A stretch of DNA of 27,284 nt from CAZUZS01 sp964624795 (lineage in GTDB: Bacteria > Calditrichota > Calditrichia > RBG-13-44-9), in assembly GCA_964624795.1 (NCBI GenBank), contig CAZUZS010000066.1, positions 1-27,284 of the forward strand, in the 5' to 3' direction. A program made the translations under genes and the position numbers. Under the pieces are notes generated by a model, which worked only from the letters and a program-made list of their open reading frames with translations, was not told the DNA's origin and made no database searches. Below are positions 1-8,785 of this stretch, piece by piece (the stretch's first letter is position 1; each line of letters starts with the position of its first letter).

Positions 1-2
1 TG

Positions 3-821
3 TTGCAGGATCAGGAGGTCAATGCCATTTATATTGCCACACCGCCGGATTCTCACACTCATTACACGGAATTGGTCGCTGCCAGCGGCCGACCGGTTTA
101 TGTAGAGAAGCCGATGGCAAGAACATACAAAGAATGCCTCCGCATGATCGACGTTTGCGAGAAAGCGGATGTGCCGTTGTTCGTCGCTTATTATCGCCGC
201 CGGCTTCCCAAGTTTTTGAAGATCAGGGAATTGCTGAATTCCGGCACAATTGGTGAGGCCCGTGCGGTATCGACCATGTTGTTGATTCCACCCAGATCTG
301 CAGATCTGAATCCTGCCAATTTGCCCTGGCGTGTTATTCCCGAAATCGCCGGTGGCGGATATTTCGTAGATCTGGCGTCCCACCAGCTCGATTTGCTCGA
401 TTATCTGCTCGGGCCCATTACCGAAGCATCCGGTGCAAGCGGGCGGCAGGCAAAACTGTACCCGGCCGAGGATATTGTTTCCGCCCATTTTCGTTTCAAA
501 TCCGGTGTAATCGGGAACGGATTATGGTGCTTTTCCGTTTCCGATCCCCAACAGATAGACAGAACGGAAATTATCGGAAGCGCAGGTAAAATCACCTTCT
601 CATTTTTTGATCCCTCACCAATCGAAGTCTTGACGGACAAAGGTTTGAATAAAATAGAAACCACCTGGCCGGAACATGTGCAACAGCCGCTGATCGAAAC
701 CGTGGTAGAAGAACTGTCAGGCAAGGGTTCATGTCCGAGCACCGGCAGAAGCGCAGCAAGAACAGGCTTTGTTATGGATTTAATTCTTGGCCGGGATGTC
801 TCGCTGATGCAGGGCGGGTGA
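3..821 (+). CDS. Gfo/Idh/MocA-family NAD(P)-dependent oxidoreductase, 5'-truncated by window edge
   Basis: Family members oxidise or reduce sugars, inositols and related polyols using NAD(P) in the cytoplasm. The reading frame is open from the left edge, so the true start and the N-terminal GxGxxG Rossmann motif lie outside the window. Visible family marks are the strand AIYIATPPDSH, which ends the nucleotide-binding fold, and VEKPMA, the conserved EKP motif whose Lys contacts the nicotinamide. GGGYFVDLASHQLDLLDYLLG matches the conserved GG-x2-D-x2-x-H-x2-D block with the catalytic His. About 272 residues are present of a usual 320-380. The specific substrate cannot be told. There is no same-strand neighbour within 970 bp downstream, so it is probably the last gene of its transcript. 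Confidence 0.88.
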   Translation: MQDQEVNAIYIATPPDSHTHYTELVAASGRPVYVEKPMARTYKECLRMIDVCEKADVPLFVAYYRRRLPKFLKIRELLNSGTIGEARAVSTMLLIPPRSADLNPANLPWRVIPEIAGGGYFVDLASHQLDLLDYLLGPITEASGASGRQAKLYPAEDIVSAHFRFKSGVIGNGLWCFSVSDPQQIDRTEIIGSAGKITFSFFDPSPIEVLTDKGLNKIETTWPEHVQQPLIETVVEELSGKGSCPSTGRSAARTGFVMDLILGRDVSLMQGG

Positions 822-1054
822 AGTGAGATAGTCCGCTACCTCTCTGACCGCTAATATGCATTTCACCATCTTGTAGAGAAACCCGCAAAATCAACAGGCA
901 ACGTCTTCACTACGCACCATTTTCAAGAAACGACAATAAAATAACCGTGGTTCAGGAAAGGCAAGATTTCTTATTTAGGGCACGAATGACTTTTTGGTGT
1001 CCAAGAGGGGCAAGTATTGATTAAATATATTTGAATTGCTGAAATCAGGAATAT

Positions 1055-1075
1055 AAAAAATCCGGCTTTAGCCGA
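1055..1075 (-). terminator. Intrinsic terminator of the 39-residue membrane-protein gene
   Basis: Read on the minus strand, TCGGC-TAAA-GCCGG forms a 5-bp stem (one T-G pair), followed after one A by six or seven T. It sits 46 bases past the stop of the small gene at 1122-1241 and supports that gene being real. The stem core GGCTTTAGCC recurs in a hairpin at 25169-25188. Confidence 0.55.
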
Positions 1076-1121
1076 GGCTCTTCTGGGGGAAAATCGGAGA
1101 GGCAAAACAAACGAAGCCAGA

Positions 1122-1241
1122 TCAGTTGAAACGCGATTTTGTTCTTCTTCCTTTCTTCCCCGATGCTTTCATGCTTAGAAAAAACGAGACCGGCATTAGT
1201 ACCACGCAGATGATCAGGAAGGTGAGGTTACTCTGATCCAT
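1122..1241 (-). CDS. Small single-span membrane protein (39 aa), uncharacterised
   Basis: This gene is too short for routine ORF calling. From the ATG at 1241 it encodes 39 residues: a short polar N-terminus (MDQSN), one hydrophobic span LTFLIICVVLMPVSFFL, and a strongly basic tail (KASGKKGRRTKSR). That predicts an inner-membrane protein with its basic C-terminus in the cytoplasm. The start is chosen because AAAAGGAG lies 7 bases upstream of this ATG; a second ATG two codons earlier is only one base from the same Shine-Dalgarno and is unlikely. A terminator-like hairpin follows. I do not recognise the family. The gene stands alone in a roughly 970-bp stretch between the oxidoreductase and the HDOD gene, on the opposite strand. 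The alternative is a chance ORF, but ribosome site, hydrophobicity pattern and terminator all agree. Confidence 0.55.
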   Translation of the reverse strand: MDQSNLTFLIICVVLMPVSFFLSMKASGKKGRRTKSRFN

Positions 1242-1247
1242 TTCCAT

Positions 1248-1787
1248 ACTCCTTTTCTAAAAAGATCGGGCTTGCAACCTTAAAAGCCTGCTTGAAAAAT
1301 TCATTATGTGTTCGAAAAAAAGGCGACAGCCTGACGGTATAACAGATGCAACTACAAGAAAGCGAGTGATTCTTTCGGCCCCTAAATTATGACCGCTATA
1401 TAATAACAAAAAAAATCAAAATAACGAAATGGTATTTTAATATTTTTTGCATCGAGAAAGTGAGAAGTCAGCAGGTTGGAGGATCCTGTCCGGGGCATGA
1501 CAAAACAATCCCATTTTCGGTCCACACAATAAAGAACGGTTTCGTTCGCTGGCGCCAGGCAAATCCCCGATTACTTTTTCGGCCGCCAAAGAATCCAACT
1601 CGCCCGGAATATAATGCAGCACTGATCTGCATGCGAATTAACAAATACGTCTTTGGGGCACACATTATCCAGCCCTCAATCGAACCAAAATTCGAACCTC
1701 CGAAGCCTCTATGAACTGGATTCCGGCAAAATAACTTTTCCCTACTTAAAATCGAAAATTTGACGAATATACCTTCAAAGCGGAGAC
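1248..1787. other. 540-bp intergenic stretch, no supported gene
   Basis: Several short overlapping reading frames occur on both strands at about 1437-1714, but none has a ribosome-binding site, recognisable motif or sensible composition. The stretch 1391-1445 is very AT-rich and is probably promoter or spacer DNA for the flanking genes. Nothing else could be identified. Confidence 0.4.
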
Positions 1788-1793
1788 ATGATT

Positions 1794-3011
1794 ATGGAAT
1801 ATTTTTTGGCGAGGCAACCTGTATTCAATAGCAAGATGAAGGTTTTTGGCTATGATTTGTCCTTTCGTCATGGCTTCGATAATTTTTATTCGAATAAGCA
1901 ATTCACAGACCGCGCCGCCTCGAAAGTAATCACTGAGAGCTTTCTGCTCATTGGCATTGACCAGGTAACCGGAGGCAGCAAGGCATTTATCCCGTTCTCC
2001 CGTAATTTGCTACTCTACGAGATCGCTGCCCTGTTTCCGAAAGAGCTTCTGATCGTTGAAATCGACCAGTCAGTGAAACCGGATGAAAAGGTTTTGAAGG
2101 TCTGCCGGAAGTTGAGAAAGTCGGGATATCTCATTGCAGTTGAAGATTTTGTTCTGCGGGACATCTACCGGCCGTATACAGAAATCGTCGATATCGTTAA
2201 AACAGATTTCATTAAAACCGGACCCGACGTGAAGAAAACCATCATCGAAGAACTTACGCCGCATGGAATCAAGTGCCTCATGAAAAATGTTAATAAAATG
2301 GAAGACTTCGATGAGTCGGCAGAGTTGGGGTACACCTATTTTCAGGGGGATTTCTTCAGAAAGCCATTTGTGCTGGCAGGACGGGATGTGCCCGGATATA
2401 AATTGAATTACCTCGAAATGCTCAGGCAAATCAACCAGCCGGAGCTGGATTTCAATAAGATTGAAGCCATTATTAAGCAGGATGTTTCGCTCTCGTTCAA
2501 ACTGCTGCGCCTCATCAACTCCGCCGCATTTGGACTCCTGACCGAAATAAAATCCATAAAGCAGGCGCTGGTGATGTTAGGCTCGCGCGAAGTTAAAAAG
2601 TGGATCGCGTTGGTTGCGTTGAGCAATATGGGAAATGATAAGCCGGGGGAACTACTTAAAACTTCCCTGCTGCGAGCCAAATTCAGTGAAATCCTGGCTG
2701 AGGCAATTGATCTTGGTGACAAATCCTCAGAACTTTTCCTGATGGGCCTGTTCTCCCTGATCGATGCCTTTATCGACCAGCCATTCCATCAAATTCTGGA
2801 GTACCTGCCACTGTCACGGGAGATCAAGATAGCGCTCATGGGCGGCGACGGGTGTTACCGGGAGATTTACGATATCGTCTTAAGTTATGAAACCGCCAAT
2901 TGGCCGGAAGTTTCCGCATTGGCTGGACGGCTGAAAATCGATGAAAAAATACTTCCTGCCAACTACCTGGAGGCCGTAAACTGGGTAGGGAATATTCTTC
3001 AGAAAAGTTGA
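1794..3011 (+). CDS. EAL-like / HDOD-domain signalling protein
   Basis: This is a two-domain protein of the YuxH/CdgJ type. Residues about 1-195 form a degenerate EAL-like domain: it opens with FLARQPVFN, typical of the family, but lacks the EAL triplet and the full set of metal ligands, so it probably binds or senses rather than cleaves cyclic-di-GMP. Residues about 205-390 are an HDOD domain (LEMLRQINQPELDFNKIEAI, then LSFKLLRLINSAAFG). Relatives influence motility, adhesion and stress responses; the role here is unknown. The start is taken at 1794, giving 405 residues, because GGAG lies 8 bases upstream; the ATG at 1788 is only 2 bases from it. It is a single-gene transcript by spacing and converges on the M14 peptidase gene. 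Confidence 0.85.
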   Translation: MEYFLARQPVFNSKMKVFGYDLSFRHGFDNFYSNKQFTDRAASKVITESFLLIGIDQVTGGSKAFIPFSRNLLLYEIAALFPKELLIVEIDQSVKPDEKVLKVCRKLRKSGYLIAVEDFVLRDIYRPYTEIVDIVKTDFIKTGPDVKKTIIEELTPHGIKCLMKNVNKMEDFDESAELGYTYFQGDFFRKPFVLAGRDVPGYKLNYLEMLRQINQPELDFNKIEAIIKQDVSLSFKLLRLINSAAFGLLTEIKSIKQALVMLGSREVKKWIALVALSNMGNDKPGELLKTSLLRAKFSEILAEAIDLGDKSSELFLMGLFSLIDAFIDQPFHQILEYLPLSREIKIALMGGDGCYREIYDIVLSYETANWPEVSALAGRLKIDEKILPANYLEAVNWVGNILQKS

Positions 3012-3340
3012 TTTTCCGTCCCGATAGCAGGGCTTCCATGTTCAAACACAGGACCCCCCGGCTCTACCGGTTGTCAGATACCTCTTTTCGTTAACGAGAA
3101 ATATTTAAAAGTTTACCTGGCGTAAGCCACTGGCATTGCCACCGCTATGCGGCACTCACACGGCACCTCGCCAAACCGGGATTCGTAATTACGGGCATTC
3201 GGCTAATCATGTAATCTTGATAATTTCTTTATATCGCAAATTATTTAACGCAAGGCGTCAATATCGGAATTGTTGCGAGGATTTAATATCCAAATCAGGA
3301 GATTGGGGACTGGCCGGAGCCAGGCTCCTATTACTTTGAT
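3012..3340. other. Convergent intergenic region, 329 bp
   Basis: This lies between the 3' ends of the HDOD gene and the M14 gene. It contains a short GGAGC-CAG-GCTCC hairpin at 3316-3328, which may help end minus-strand transcription although no T-tract follows. A CCGG-CTCTA-CCGG repeat lies near 3058. No gene is supported. Confidence 0.35.
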
Positions 3341-4891
3341 TCAATATTCTACTTTTTCCATCTTCAGGGTTGTTTCTTTCATCATCCGACAGATTGGATA
3401 TGTGCTCCCTTCCTGCAAATATTCTTTAAAACGATACTTCCGGCCGCTGTTTTCTCCTGCAATGCTGAACGAAGATTCCGGTTCCAGGATGAGCGGCAGC
3501 AGATTATTGGCCGACTGTTTGAGGAAGACTACGAAGGTACCGGATTCAAATTGCCGGGAGCCAGAGGTGGTTTCCAGATCCACATAAGGCATCGGGTCTT
3601 CCTCTTCAATGATGGAAGTAACGTGCAGAATCTTATACGATTCCACCTCAATCGACATGTCCGCGGTGAGCCGGTACATCTCGATGTGGTGCTTTTGAAG
3701 CAGCTTTATCAGGCGGCTTTCCGTTGCGGGAATAATGTAGGCCATGGGCCTGGCAACACTTTTTTGCGCCTTTACCAGCGGCTGAAAATTCTCCAACTCC
3801 TTTTCCTCGTGCTTCCAGGAATAAAGATCGAACACCGGGAAGGGCAGTTTCTGCCAGGTGGAATCGGGATAGTAATCCATCTGGATAAGAGCGCGTTCTT
3901 TTTTTTGGAGCAGGTCTTGCCGGGCGGAATCTACCAGATTTATGATTTGTGGTGCGTTCTCAGAAATGGTTTCCAGAAAAGACACCAATCCCGCCAGCTG
4001 ACCTTCGGTGCGATGCTGAATTTCATCCAGTACGCTGCCATACTGTTTCCCTTCCATGATGAAGGACATCGTATTATAAATTCCCATGCTCTGCCTGCCA
4101 TCGTTCACCGCCGTGGTGCTGAAGCGAACCCGCGATCCTTCGAAAGGCGAACCAACAATGTAACGATGAAATGTGAACCCGGCCTGCTCAATTTTGCCGC
4201 CCACCGCCGGCAGAAAATGCTCACGGGTGTATTGAATAATGCGAGGCGAAATATTGAGATTGGTATTTCCGCCAATCTGCTCATCCGCATCTTTAATGAA
4301 TCCGTGGGAAATCCACGATTTGGACAGTGCCCCGTATTCATGCACATCCAGCGTCACTTCCGGCATCCATTTCAGGAAAAGCGCATGCACCGCCGCAACT
4401 TCCGGCTCGGAGAGAATTACATGGTTGCGATTCAGATCCATGCCGTTACCATTCTCCCGCTTCTCAGCTTCGCTGCCATCCGGATTCATCTGCGGAACCA
4501 GAATCAGGTCCAATTTGGAGAGCAGGCTTTTGCTTTTGCCGCTCAATTCGCGGGCCAGAACCAGCGCCGCTTCCTTGCCGGACGGCTCGTCCCCGTGCTG
4601 CTGGCAGAAAATCAGGACCAACGGTTTTTCCGCGCGCCGCGATGCAAATTTATTATCCAGCGAAAAATAAAGAGCGGGAATCGGCAGCCCCTTCGCAGAG
4701 TGACCGATAATTTCCATTTCCATGAATTTGCTTTGCGAATCCAGCTCCTTGAGATATTGCATCATATCGGAATTGCTGGTCAGATGGCTGTAATTATCCC
4801 GCTCCAGCGGCGTTTTTAGATCCGCACCTAAAACTACTCGAAAGCAAATTGCGAAAATCATGATGAGTGACAAAGTAATCCTGTTTAACAT
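3341..4891 (-). CDS. Secreted M14-family zinc carboxypeptidase
   Basis: A metallo-carboxypeptidase that removes C-terminal residues from peptides, probably in the periplasm. An N-terminal signal peptide (hydrophobic stretch about residues 4-22, cut near VLGA-D) is followed by the M14 catalytic domain. Zinc ligands are seen as HGDE (His99, Glu102) and LDVHEYG (His184). Asn154-Arg155 in MDLNRN match the substrate-carboxylate binding pair, and Glu280 in SFIMEGKQYG is the candidate catalytic base. At 516 residues it is longer than the core domain; the last roughly 200 residues have no recognised fold. AGAGGA lies 4 bases before the ATG. It is the last gene of the minus-strand locus, 89 bp after the cyanophycinase-like gene, and both act on peptides outside the cytoplasm. 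Confidence 0.9.
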   Translation of the reverse strand: MLNRITLSLIMIFAICFRVVLGADLKTPLERDNYSHLTSNSDMMQYLKELDSQSKFMEMEIIGHSAKGLPIPALYFSLDNKFASRRAEKPLVLIFCQQHGDEPSGKEAALVLARELSGKSKSLLSKLDLILVPQMNPDGSEAEKRENGNGMDLNRNHVILSEPEVAAVHALFLKWMPEVTLDVHEYGALSKSWISHGFIKDADEQIGGNTNLNISPRIIQYTREHFLPAVGGKIEQAGFTFHRYIVGSPFEGSRVRFSTTAVNDGRQSMGIYNTMSFIMEGKQYGSVLDEIQHRTEGQLAGLVSFLETISENAPQIINLVDSARQDLLQKKERALIQMDYYPDSTWQKLPFPVFDLYSWKHEEKELENFQPLVKAQKSVARPMAYIIPATESRLIKLLQKHHIEMYRLTADMSIEVESYKILHVTSIIEEEDPMPYVDLETTSGSRQFESGTFVVFLKQSANNLLPLILEPESSFSIAGENSGRKYRFKEYLQEGSTYPICRMMKETTLKMEKVEY

Positions 4892-4980
4892 TCTTTCCTC
4901 TCAAGATTTGAATCGATACCAATACGCAAAATTCAGGTTTCCAAACACCAGGTTCGCAGGTCCATGCGCCATGTTCGCGG

Positions 4981-5808
4981 CTACAGCTTGAAGGAATCTC
5001 CGGCATGAAGCACGCTGAGCTGCAAGCCTTTTGCAGTTAACAGGTCATGGTATGGCTGCTCCGGGAAAGCCGCTTTCGACGGATCGAGAAGCAGAACACA
5101 GCTTTCACCCATTACTTCCACCTGTCCACCGGGTTTTACCCACAGGGCAGTGCTTTCGTCGATGCCGACACCTTTTACCTTATTCTGAATAACCAGTGCC
5201 AGCAGCCGGTTAAAGCGGCTGCGTTTCACAAAATGTTGGTCGATAATGGCCCTGTCGACAAATCCGAAGCCGGGACGGGCGATAACGCTGTCTTTCCGAA
5301 TCACGCTCCAGTTGCCGTCTCCGGTGATCATGATTTTGCTCATAATTGCCGCGCCGGCGCTGGTACCGCCCAACACCGCCCCTTCCCGGTATTTGCGATG
5401 GAAAAGCTCCATGCTGCGGGTGTTCAGGAAGATTTTGGTGAGGCGGTTCTGATCCCCGCCCCCGAAATAAAAACCGGTGTAGCGGGAGAGCGCCTGAACG
5501 ACCGAATCAGAATTGGCCTGGGTACTGTCCAAAATATAAAAAGCTTTCACTTCGGCGACACCCATTCCATGCAGCTCCTTTTCATAATCCTGGCCGGATT
5601 CCAGGTAATATTCACTGGCCATGGGAATCACGGCAATCCTGGCTTGCTGACCGCCGGCCAGCTCGAGGAACTTTTCCATTACGACAGCCGGCCGTTTGCC
5701 GCCGCCGATGATAATCAGGTTACCTTTTACGCTGTCATCCGTTTGCCGGGAGCAGCCCCAGAAAGCAAAAAGCAACATGATAAAAAGAACAAAATTTCTC
5801 TTCTGCAT
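4981..5808 (-). CDS. Cyanophycinase-like S51 serine peptidase, lipoprotein
   Basis: This belongs to peptidase family S51, whose cyanophycinase members cut the arginine-aspartate polymer cyanophycin into beta-Asp-Arg dipeptides; other members cut aspartyl peptides. The 275-residue protein has a lipoprotein signal with a lipobox-like FWGC (Cys19), so it is probably anchored in the periplasm or outer membrane. Diagnostic motifs are FYFGGGDQNRL (about 113-123), the nucleophile elbow GGTSAGA with Ser150, and DQHFVKRSRFNRL (about 180-192), a strong cyanophycinase-type signature. The start at 5808 is preferred over an upstream in-frame codon because it has a ribosome site (AAGGA, 8 bases away) and begins with the signal peptide. 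No cyanophycin synthetase gene is in view, so use of external polymer or peptides is more likely than turnover of its own store. Confidence 0.82.
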   Translation of the reverse strand: MQKRNFVLFIMLLFAFWGCSRQTDDSVKGNLIIIGGGKRPAVVMEKFLELAGGQQARIAVIPMASEYYLESGQDYEKELHGMGVAEVKAFYILDSTQANSDSVVQALSRYTGFYFGGGDQNRLTKIFLNTRSMELFHRKYREGAVLGGTSAGAAIMSKIMITGDGNWSVIRKDSVIARPGFGFVDRAIIDQHFVKRSRFNRLLALVIQNKVKGVGIDESTALWVKPGGQVEVMGESCVLLLDPSKAAFPEQPYHDLLTAKGLQLSVLHAGDSFKL

Positions 5809-5947
5809 AATGACATTCCTTTTCTTAATTTGGGATACCCATTGTCGCATAAGCCATGATATTTTTTTTGCAGAGGTCGCTGCCAACAAGATGTCGCGAC
5901 TCCAGCATGACGCCCCTCAAAAACTGGTTGGTTCCACAGTGCAGGTC

Positions 5948-6796
5948 TTATAAAAAATCCCTGGGATCATTAATATATCTTTCAATTTTTTGCAGTCCTT
6001 CCAACACCCGGGTTTCCTCGGTCAACGCAATTTCCGTGACCAGTGCGTTCATCAGCACCGAAATAGCGCCCAGCGAATTGGTGAACAGTATGTTGTCTGT
6101 TTTGGCCACCAGAACGTGCTCCGAGAACTGCACGATGGGCGAGGTTTTTTTATCGGTGATGCTGACCACCGGCACCCCTGTCTGTTTGGCAAGCTCGGCG
6201 GCTTCCACCGTTTGGCGGCTGTAGGGCGGGAAGCTGAAGGCGATTACCAGATCCTGTTCGGAAAGCAGAATAATCTGTTCCGGAAACGACAGCGTATCGC
6301 CGCTTAACCCGTAGGACTTTTTCAAATAGATCTTGAGAAGATACGCCATGATTTCGGCCAAATAGCGCGAGATGCCCATTCCGATGCAATAAACCGTGTC
6401 GGCTTCTCTCAGATGGTTCACGACATGCTTAAAATCATCCAGGTTATTTTGCTCCAGGCTGGAGCTGATATTGGTGACTACCTGGTTAGCGACTTTGTTC
6501 AGGCTGTCTGCATATTCATTTTTTTTCGAAATGGCTGCCTTGTATTTTTCAACCGGGGAAAGCTGCTCTTTCAGCATTTCCATCAGGTGGTTGCGGAATT
6601 CCAGGTACCCCTGAAATCCCAGCACACGTGCAAAACGAACCACCGTTGCGCTGCTCACACCAGCCTTTTTTGCAACATCGTTTACGGACAGCAGGGGAAT
6701 CGTCTGTATATTTTCGATCACGAAATTTGCCAGAATCCTCTGGTTTTTTGAATACCCCGGCAATTTATCAATAATCATCTTTTGAATATCTGCCAT
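5948..6796 (-). CDS. MurR/RpiR-family transcriptional regulator
   Basis: A cytoplasmic DNA-binding regulator of 282 residues, the normal length for the family. Residues about 1-77 form the HTH_6 domain, with SVNDVAKKAGVSSATVVRFA as the helix-turn-helix. Residues about 120-255 form a SIS sugar-isomerase-like effector domain (VYCIGMGISRYLAEIMAYLL; LVIAFSFPPYSRQTVEAAEL). RpiR proteins usually answer phosphosugars, but several sit in amino-acid or peptide loci, and the context here suggests that second kind. GGAG lies 7 bases before the ATG. It lies between the carrier gene and the cyanophycinase-like gene on the same strand. The 163-bp gap upstream holds two candidate binding sites, so it probably controls itself and the locus. 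Confidence 0.9.
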   Translation of the reverse strand: MADIQKMIIDKLPGYSKNQRILANFVIENIQTIPLLSVNDVAKKAGVSSATVVRFARVLGFQGYLEFRNHLMEMLKEQLSPVEKYKAAISKKNEYADSLNKVANQVVTNISSSLEQNNLDDFKHVVNHLREADTVYCIGMGISRYLAEIMAYLLKIYLKKSYGLSGDTLSFPEQIILLSEQDLVIAFSFPPYSRQTVEAAELAKQTGVPVVSITDKKTSPIVQFSEHVLVAKTDNILFTNSLGAISVLMNALVTEIALTEETRVLEGLQKIERYINDPRDFL

Positions 6797-6828
6797 TTCA
6801 AAACTCCATTTGCGATTTTTTCAGAAAT

Positions 6829-6848
6829 ATATGAAACGATATGAAACC
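6829..6848. promoter_or_regulatory. Tandem 10-bp repeat ahead of the RpiR-type gene, candidate operator
   Basis: ATATGAAACG is followed directly by ATATGAAACC, two 10-bp units that place equal bases on the same face of the helix. They lie 33-52 bases upstream of the regulator's start codon, where a promoter is expected. The TGAAA core is also present in the sites at 6862 and 9934. Confidence 0.4.
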
Positions 6849-6861
6849 ATCCAACAAGCCA

Positions 6862-6879
6862 ATGAAATTATATTTTCTC
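6862..6879. promoter_or_regulatory. ATGAAA-N6-TTTC site, candidate RpiR operator
   Basis: An 18-base site ATGAAA-TTATAT-TTTCTC in the gap between the carrier gene and the regulator gene. It has the same half-sites and 6-base AT spacer as the more perfect site at 9934-9951. Only the inner four bases of each half are symmetrical here. Confidence 0.38.
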
Positions 6880-6959
6880 TTGAAACCGTAATTAATTTTC
6901 GGCTTCTCCGCGAATATTCGCATGCTTTTGATCTGAGGATTCATAAATTCAACTTAAAA

Positions 6960-8360
6960 TCAATAGGCTGTCCAGTGAAGCAAAACCGGGGGGATCAAAA
7001 GCAGCAGGGCAACAATGATGAAAACAATCTCCAACGGAAGCAGCCACTTAAACCATTTTTCGAATGGCACTTTTGCCATGGCCAGGGTGCCCACGGTTAC
7101 GCCGGAGGTCGGGATAATCATATTGGTAAAACCGTCTCCGAACTGGTAGGCGAGCACGGCGGTCTGGCGCGTAATTCCGCTCAGGTCGGCCAGCGGCGCG
7201 AACAGCGGCATGGTAAGCGCGGCTTTGGTCGTTCCAGAAGGAATGAAGAAATTGAGGAACATCTGGACGATGTACATCATGTAGGCGGACAGCAGGGGCT
7301 GGGATTCGCCGGTGAGGCGGGACATGCTGTAAAGGATGGTGTCCATAATATTGCCATCTTCCAGGATAACAATGATCCCCGCCGCAAATCCTACGATAAG
7401 CGCAGCGCCGGCAATGTCTCTTGCCCCCTCGATGAAGCCTTCAGCCGTTTGGTTGGCCGTCAGCCCCCCCAGCAAGCCGCCGATAATGCCCATTGCCATA
7501 AAAAGCGCAGCCAGCTCGGTGATGTACCATTTCAATTCGATCACACCATAAAACAGCAAACCAATTCCTGCCACCAAAACAATTAGCACACCTGCATGTT
7601 TGCGGCTAAAATCACCCACTTCCTGGTTTTCCAGGTGGAGTTTGCGGCGTCTTTCCGCGTCTGTTTCATAAGTCAGGCTTTTTTCCGGATTCTTTTTTAT
7701 TTTTTCGGCATAGCGAATTACCCAGAAGATAGTGAGCGCGGTTACCAGCACCCAGATGATGGACCGGTACTCCCATCCCGACACCGGCGGAATTTCAGAA
7801 AAATTTTGCGCAATCTGCACCGTGAAGGGATTGAAGAAAGCCGCAGCAAAACCGACTCCCGCTGCCAGGAACGAAAAACATAAACCGGTAATTGAATCGT
7901 AGCCCAGCGCCAGCGCCAGCGGGACGAAAATAAGCACGAAGGGCATGGCTTCTTCGCACATGCCGAAGAAAGCGCCGAAAAAGGAAAACATGGTCATTAC
8001 GATGACAATAATCCATTTCTCATGCCCCTTCATCAGTTTCACGATTTCGCCGATGGCAGCATTAATAGCTCCGGTTTTTTGGAAAATATAGAATGCGCCG
8101 CCCACCAGAAAAATAAAGCCGATAATATCGGCCATACGGATAATCCCCTTGAGAGGCGCCTCAAAAATTGCCAACAACTGCGGGTGATTTTCTTCCAGGC
8201 GGAAAGAATCCTTAACCAGCACCTGCCGGGTGCTGCCGTTTTCTTCCACTGTCTTTCGTTGAAATTGCCCGCCGGGCACTAACCAGGTGGCAATCGCTGC
8301 CACAATGATGATGGTGTAAACAATGACAAATGTATTGGGTATTTTAAAGCTGCGTTTCAT
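6960..8360 (-). CDS. YfcC-family (DcuC/ArsB-like) inner-membrane carrier
   Basis: A 466-residue polytopic inner-membrane protein of the YfcC family (C4-dicarboxylate anaerobic carrier superfamily, Pfam DcuC). It opens KIPNTFVIVYTIIIVAAIATWLVPGGQF, typical of the family, and shows about 11-12 hydrophobic segments. GMCEEAMPFVLIFVPLALALG and FFIPSGTTKAALTMPLFAPL are conserved core stretches; the second resembles the re-entrant substrate-binding loop of this superfamily. Family members are variously linked to dicarboxylates, arginine/ornithine or peptides, so the substrate is uncertain. Sitting between an M20 peptidase and an RpiR regulator, it plausibly imports amino acids or dipeptides released by the two extracytoplasmic peptidases. 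GGAG lies 6 bases before the ATG. Confidence 0.88.
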   Translation of the reverse strand: MKRSFKIPNTFVIVYTIIIVAAIATWLVPGGQFQRKTVEENGSTRQVLVKDSFRLEENHPQLLAIFEAPLKGIIRMADIIGFIFLVGGAFYIFQKTGAINAAIGEIVKLMKGHEKWIIVIVMTMFSFFGAFFGMCEEAMPFVLIFVPLALALGYDSITGLCFSFLAAGVGFAAAFFNPFTVQIAQNFSEIPPVSGWEYRSIIWVLVTALTIFWVIRYAEKIKKNPEKSLTYETDAERRRKLHLENQEVGDFSRKHAGVLIVLVAGIGLLFYGVIELKWYITELAALFMAMGIIGGLLGGLTANQTAEGFIEGARDIAGAALIVGFAAGIIVILEDGNIMDTILYSMSRLTGESQPLLSAYMMYIVQMFLNFFIPSGTTKAALTMPLFAPLADLSGITRQTAVLAYQFGDGFTNMIIPTSGVTVGTLAMAKVPFEKWFKWLLPLEIVFIIVALLLLIPPVLLHWTAY

Positions 8361-8785
8361 AAAGATCTCCGTAATCCGGTGTTTTCTCCTGCACGATGCA
8401 ACTTAATGTTTAGGATTCAGGATTTCAAAAATATAAAAATTTTGTACCAGGCATAATTGGTTAATCAAAGAAGGTTATTAAGGATGCCCTAATTCATATT
8501 TCTAAAATTCTTTTCCCGCATTTCTCATCAATTTTTGTCATGAAGAAACCAGGCTTCAAAGGTCCAAAAAGTTGTCCTTGGGGCCATTTCAAAACCGAAT
8601 TTTTAAATCGATTTATTAAAATTGCTTTCCAAATTTAATTATTGCCATAGTTTGTGTGACTTTGTGTCTTCATGTATTGGTGGCAATGAATAATTCAAGT
8701 TTTCATTCTCAAAAATCAGCGAGGAGAATTCGGAAGATCGTGAGACGCCTCGAATTTGCATGTGTAGTAAATAACCAGGCTAACT
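8361..8785. other. 425-bp AT-rich gap between peptidase and carrier genes
   Basis: No gene is supported. The gap is long enough for the carrier gene to have its own promoter. An AT-rich block at 8430-8450 could hold it, but no clear pair of promoter hexamers was found, and no good copy of the ATGAAA-N6-TTTC motif. Confidence 0.35.

Noticed and set aside
869..886. TTGTAGAGAAACCCGC near 870 is identical to a stretch at about 22650
   Set aside because: The second copy lies inside a coding region (GFLYK codons) and the flanks do not match; a 16-base match between two places in 27 kb can arise by chance.
1437..1714. Overlapping short frames on both strands in the large left-hand gap
   Set aside because: No ribosome sites, no motifs and no membrane pattern; they overlap each other on both strands.
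3551..4819. Long plus-strand reading frame of 422 codons opposite the M14 gene
   Set aside because: It is the mirror frame of a gene with full catalytic motifs and signal peptide; its translation is rich in His, Arg and Gln as antisense frames are, and has no recognisable domain.
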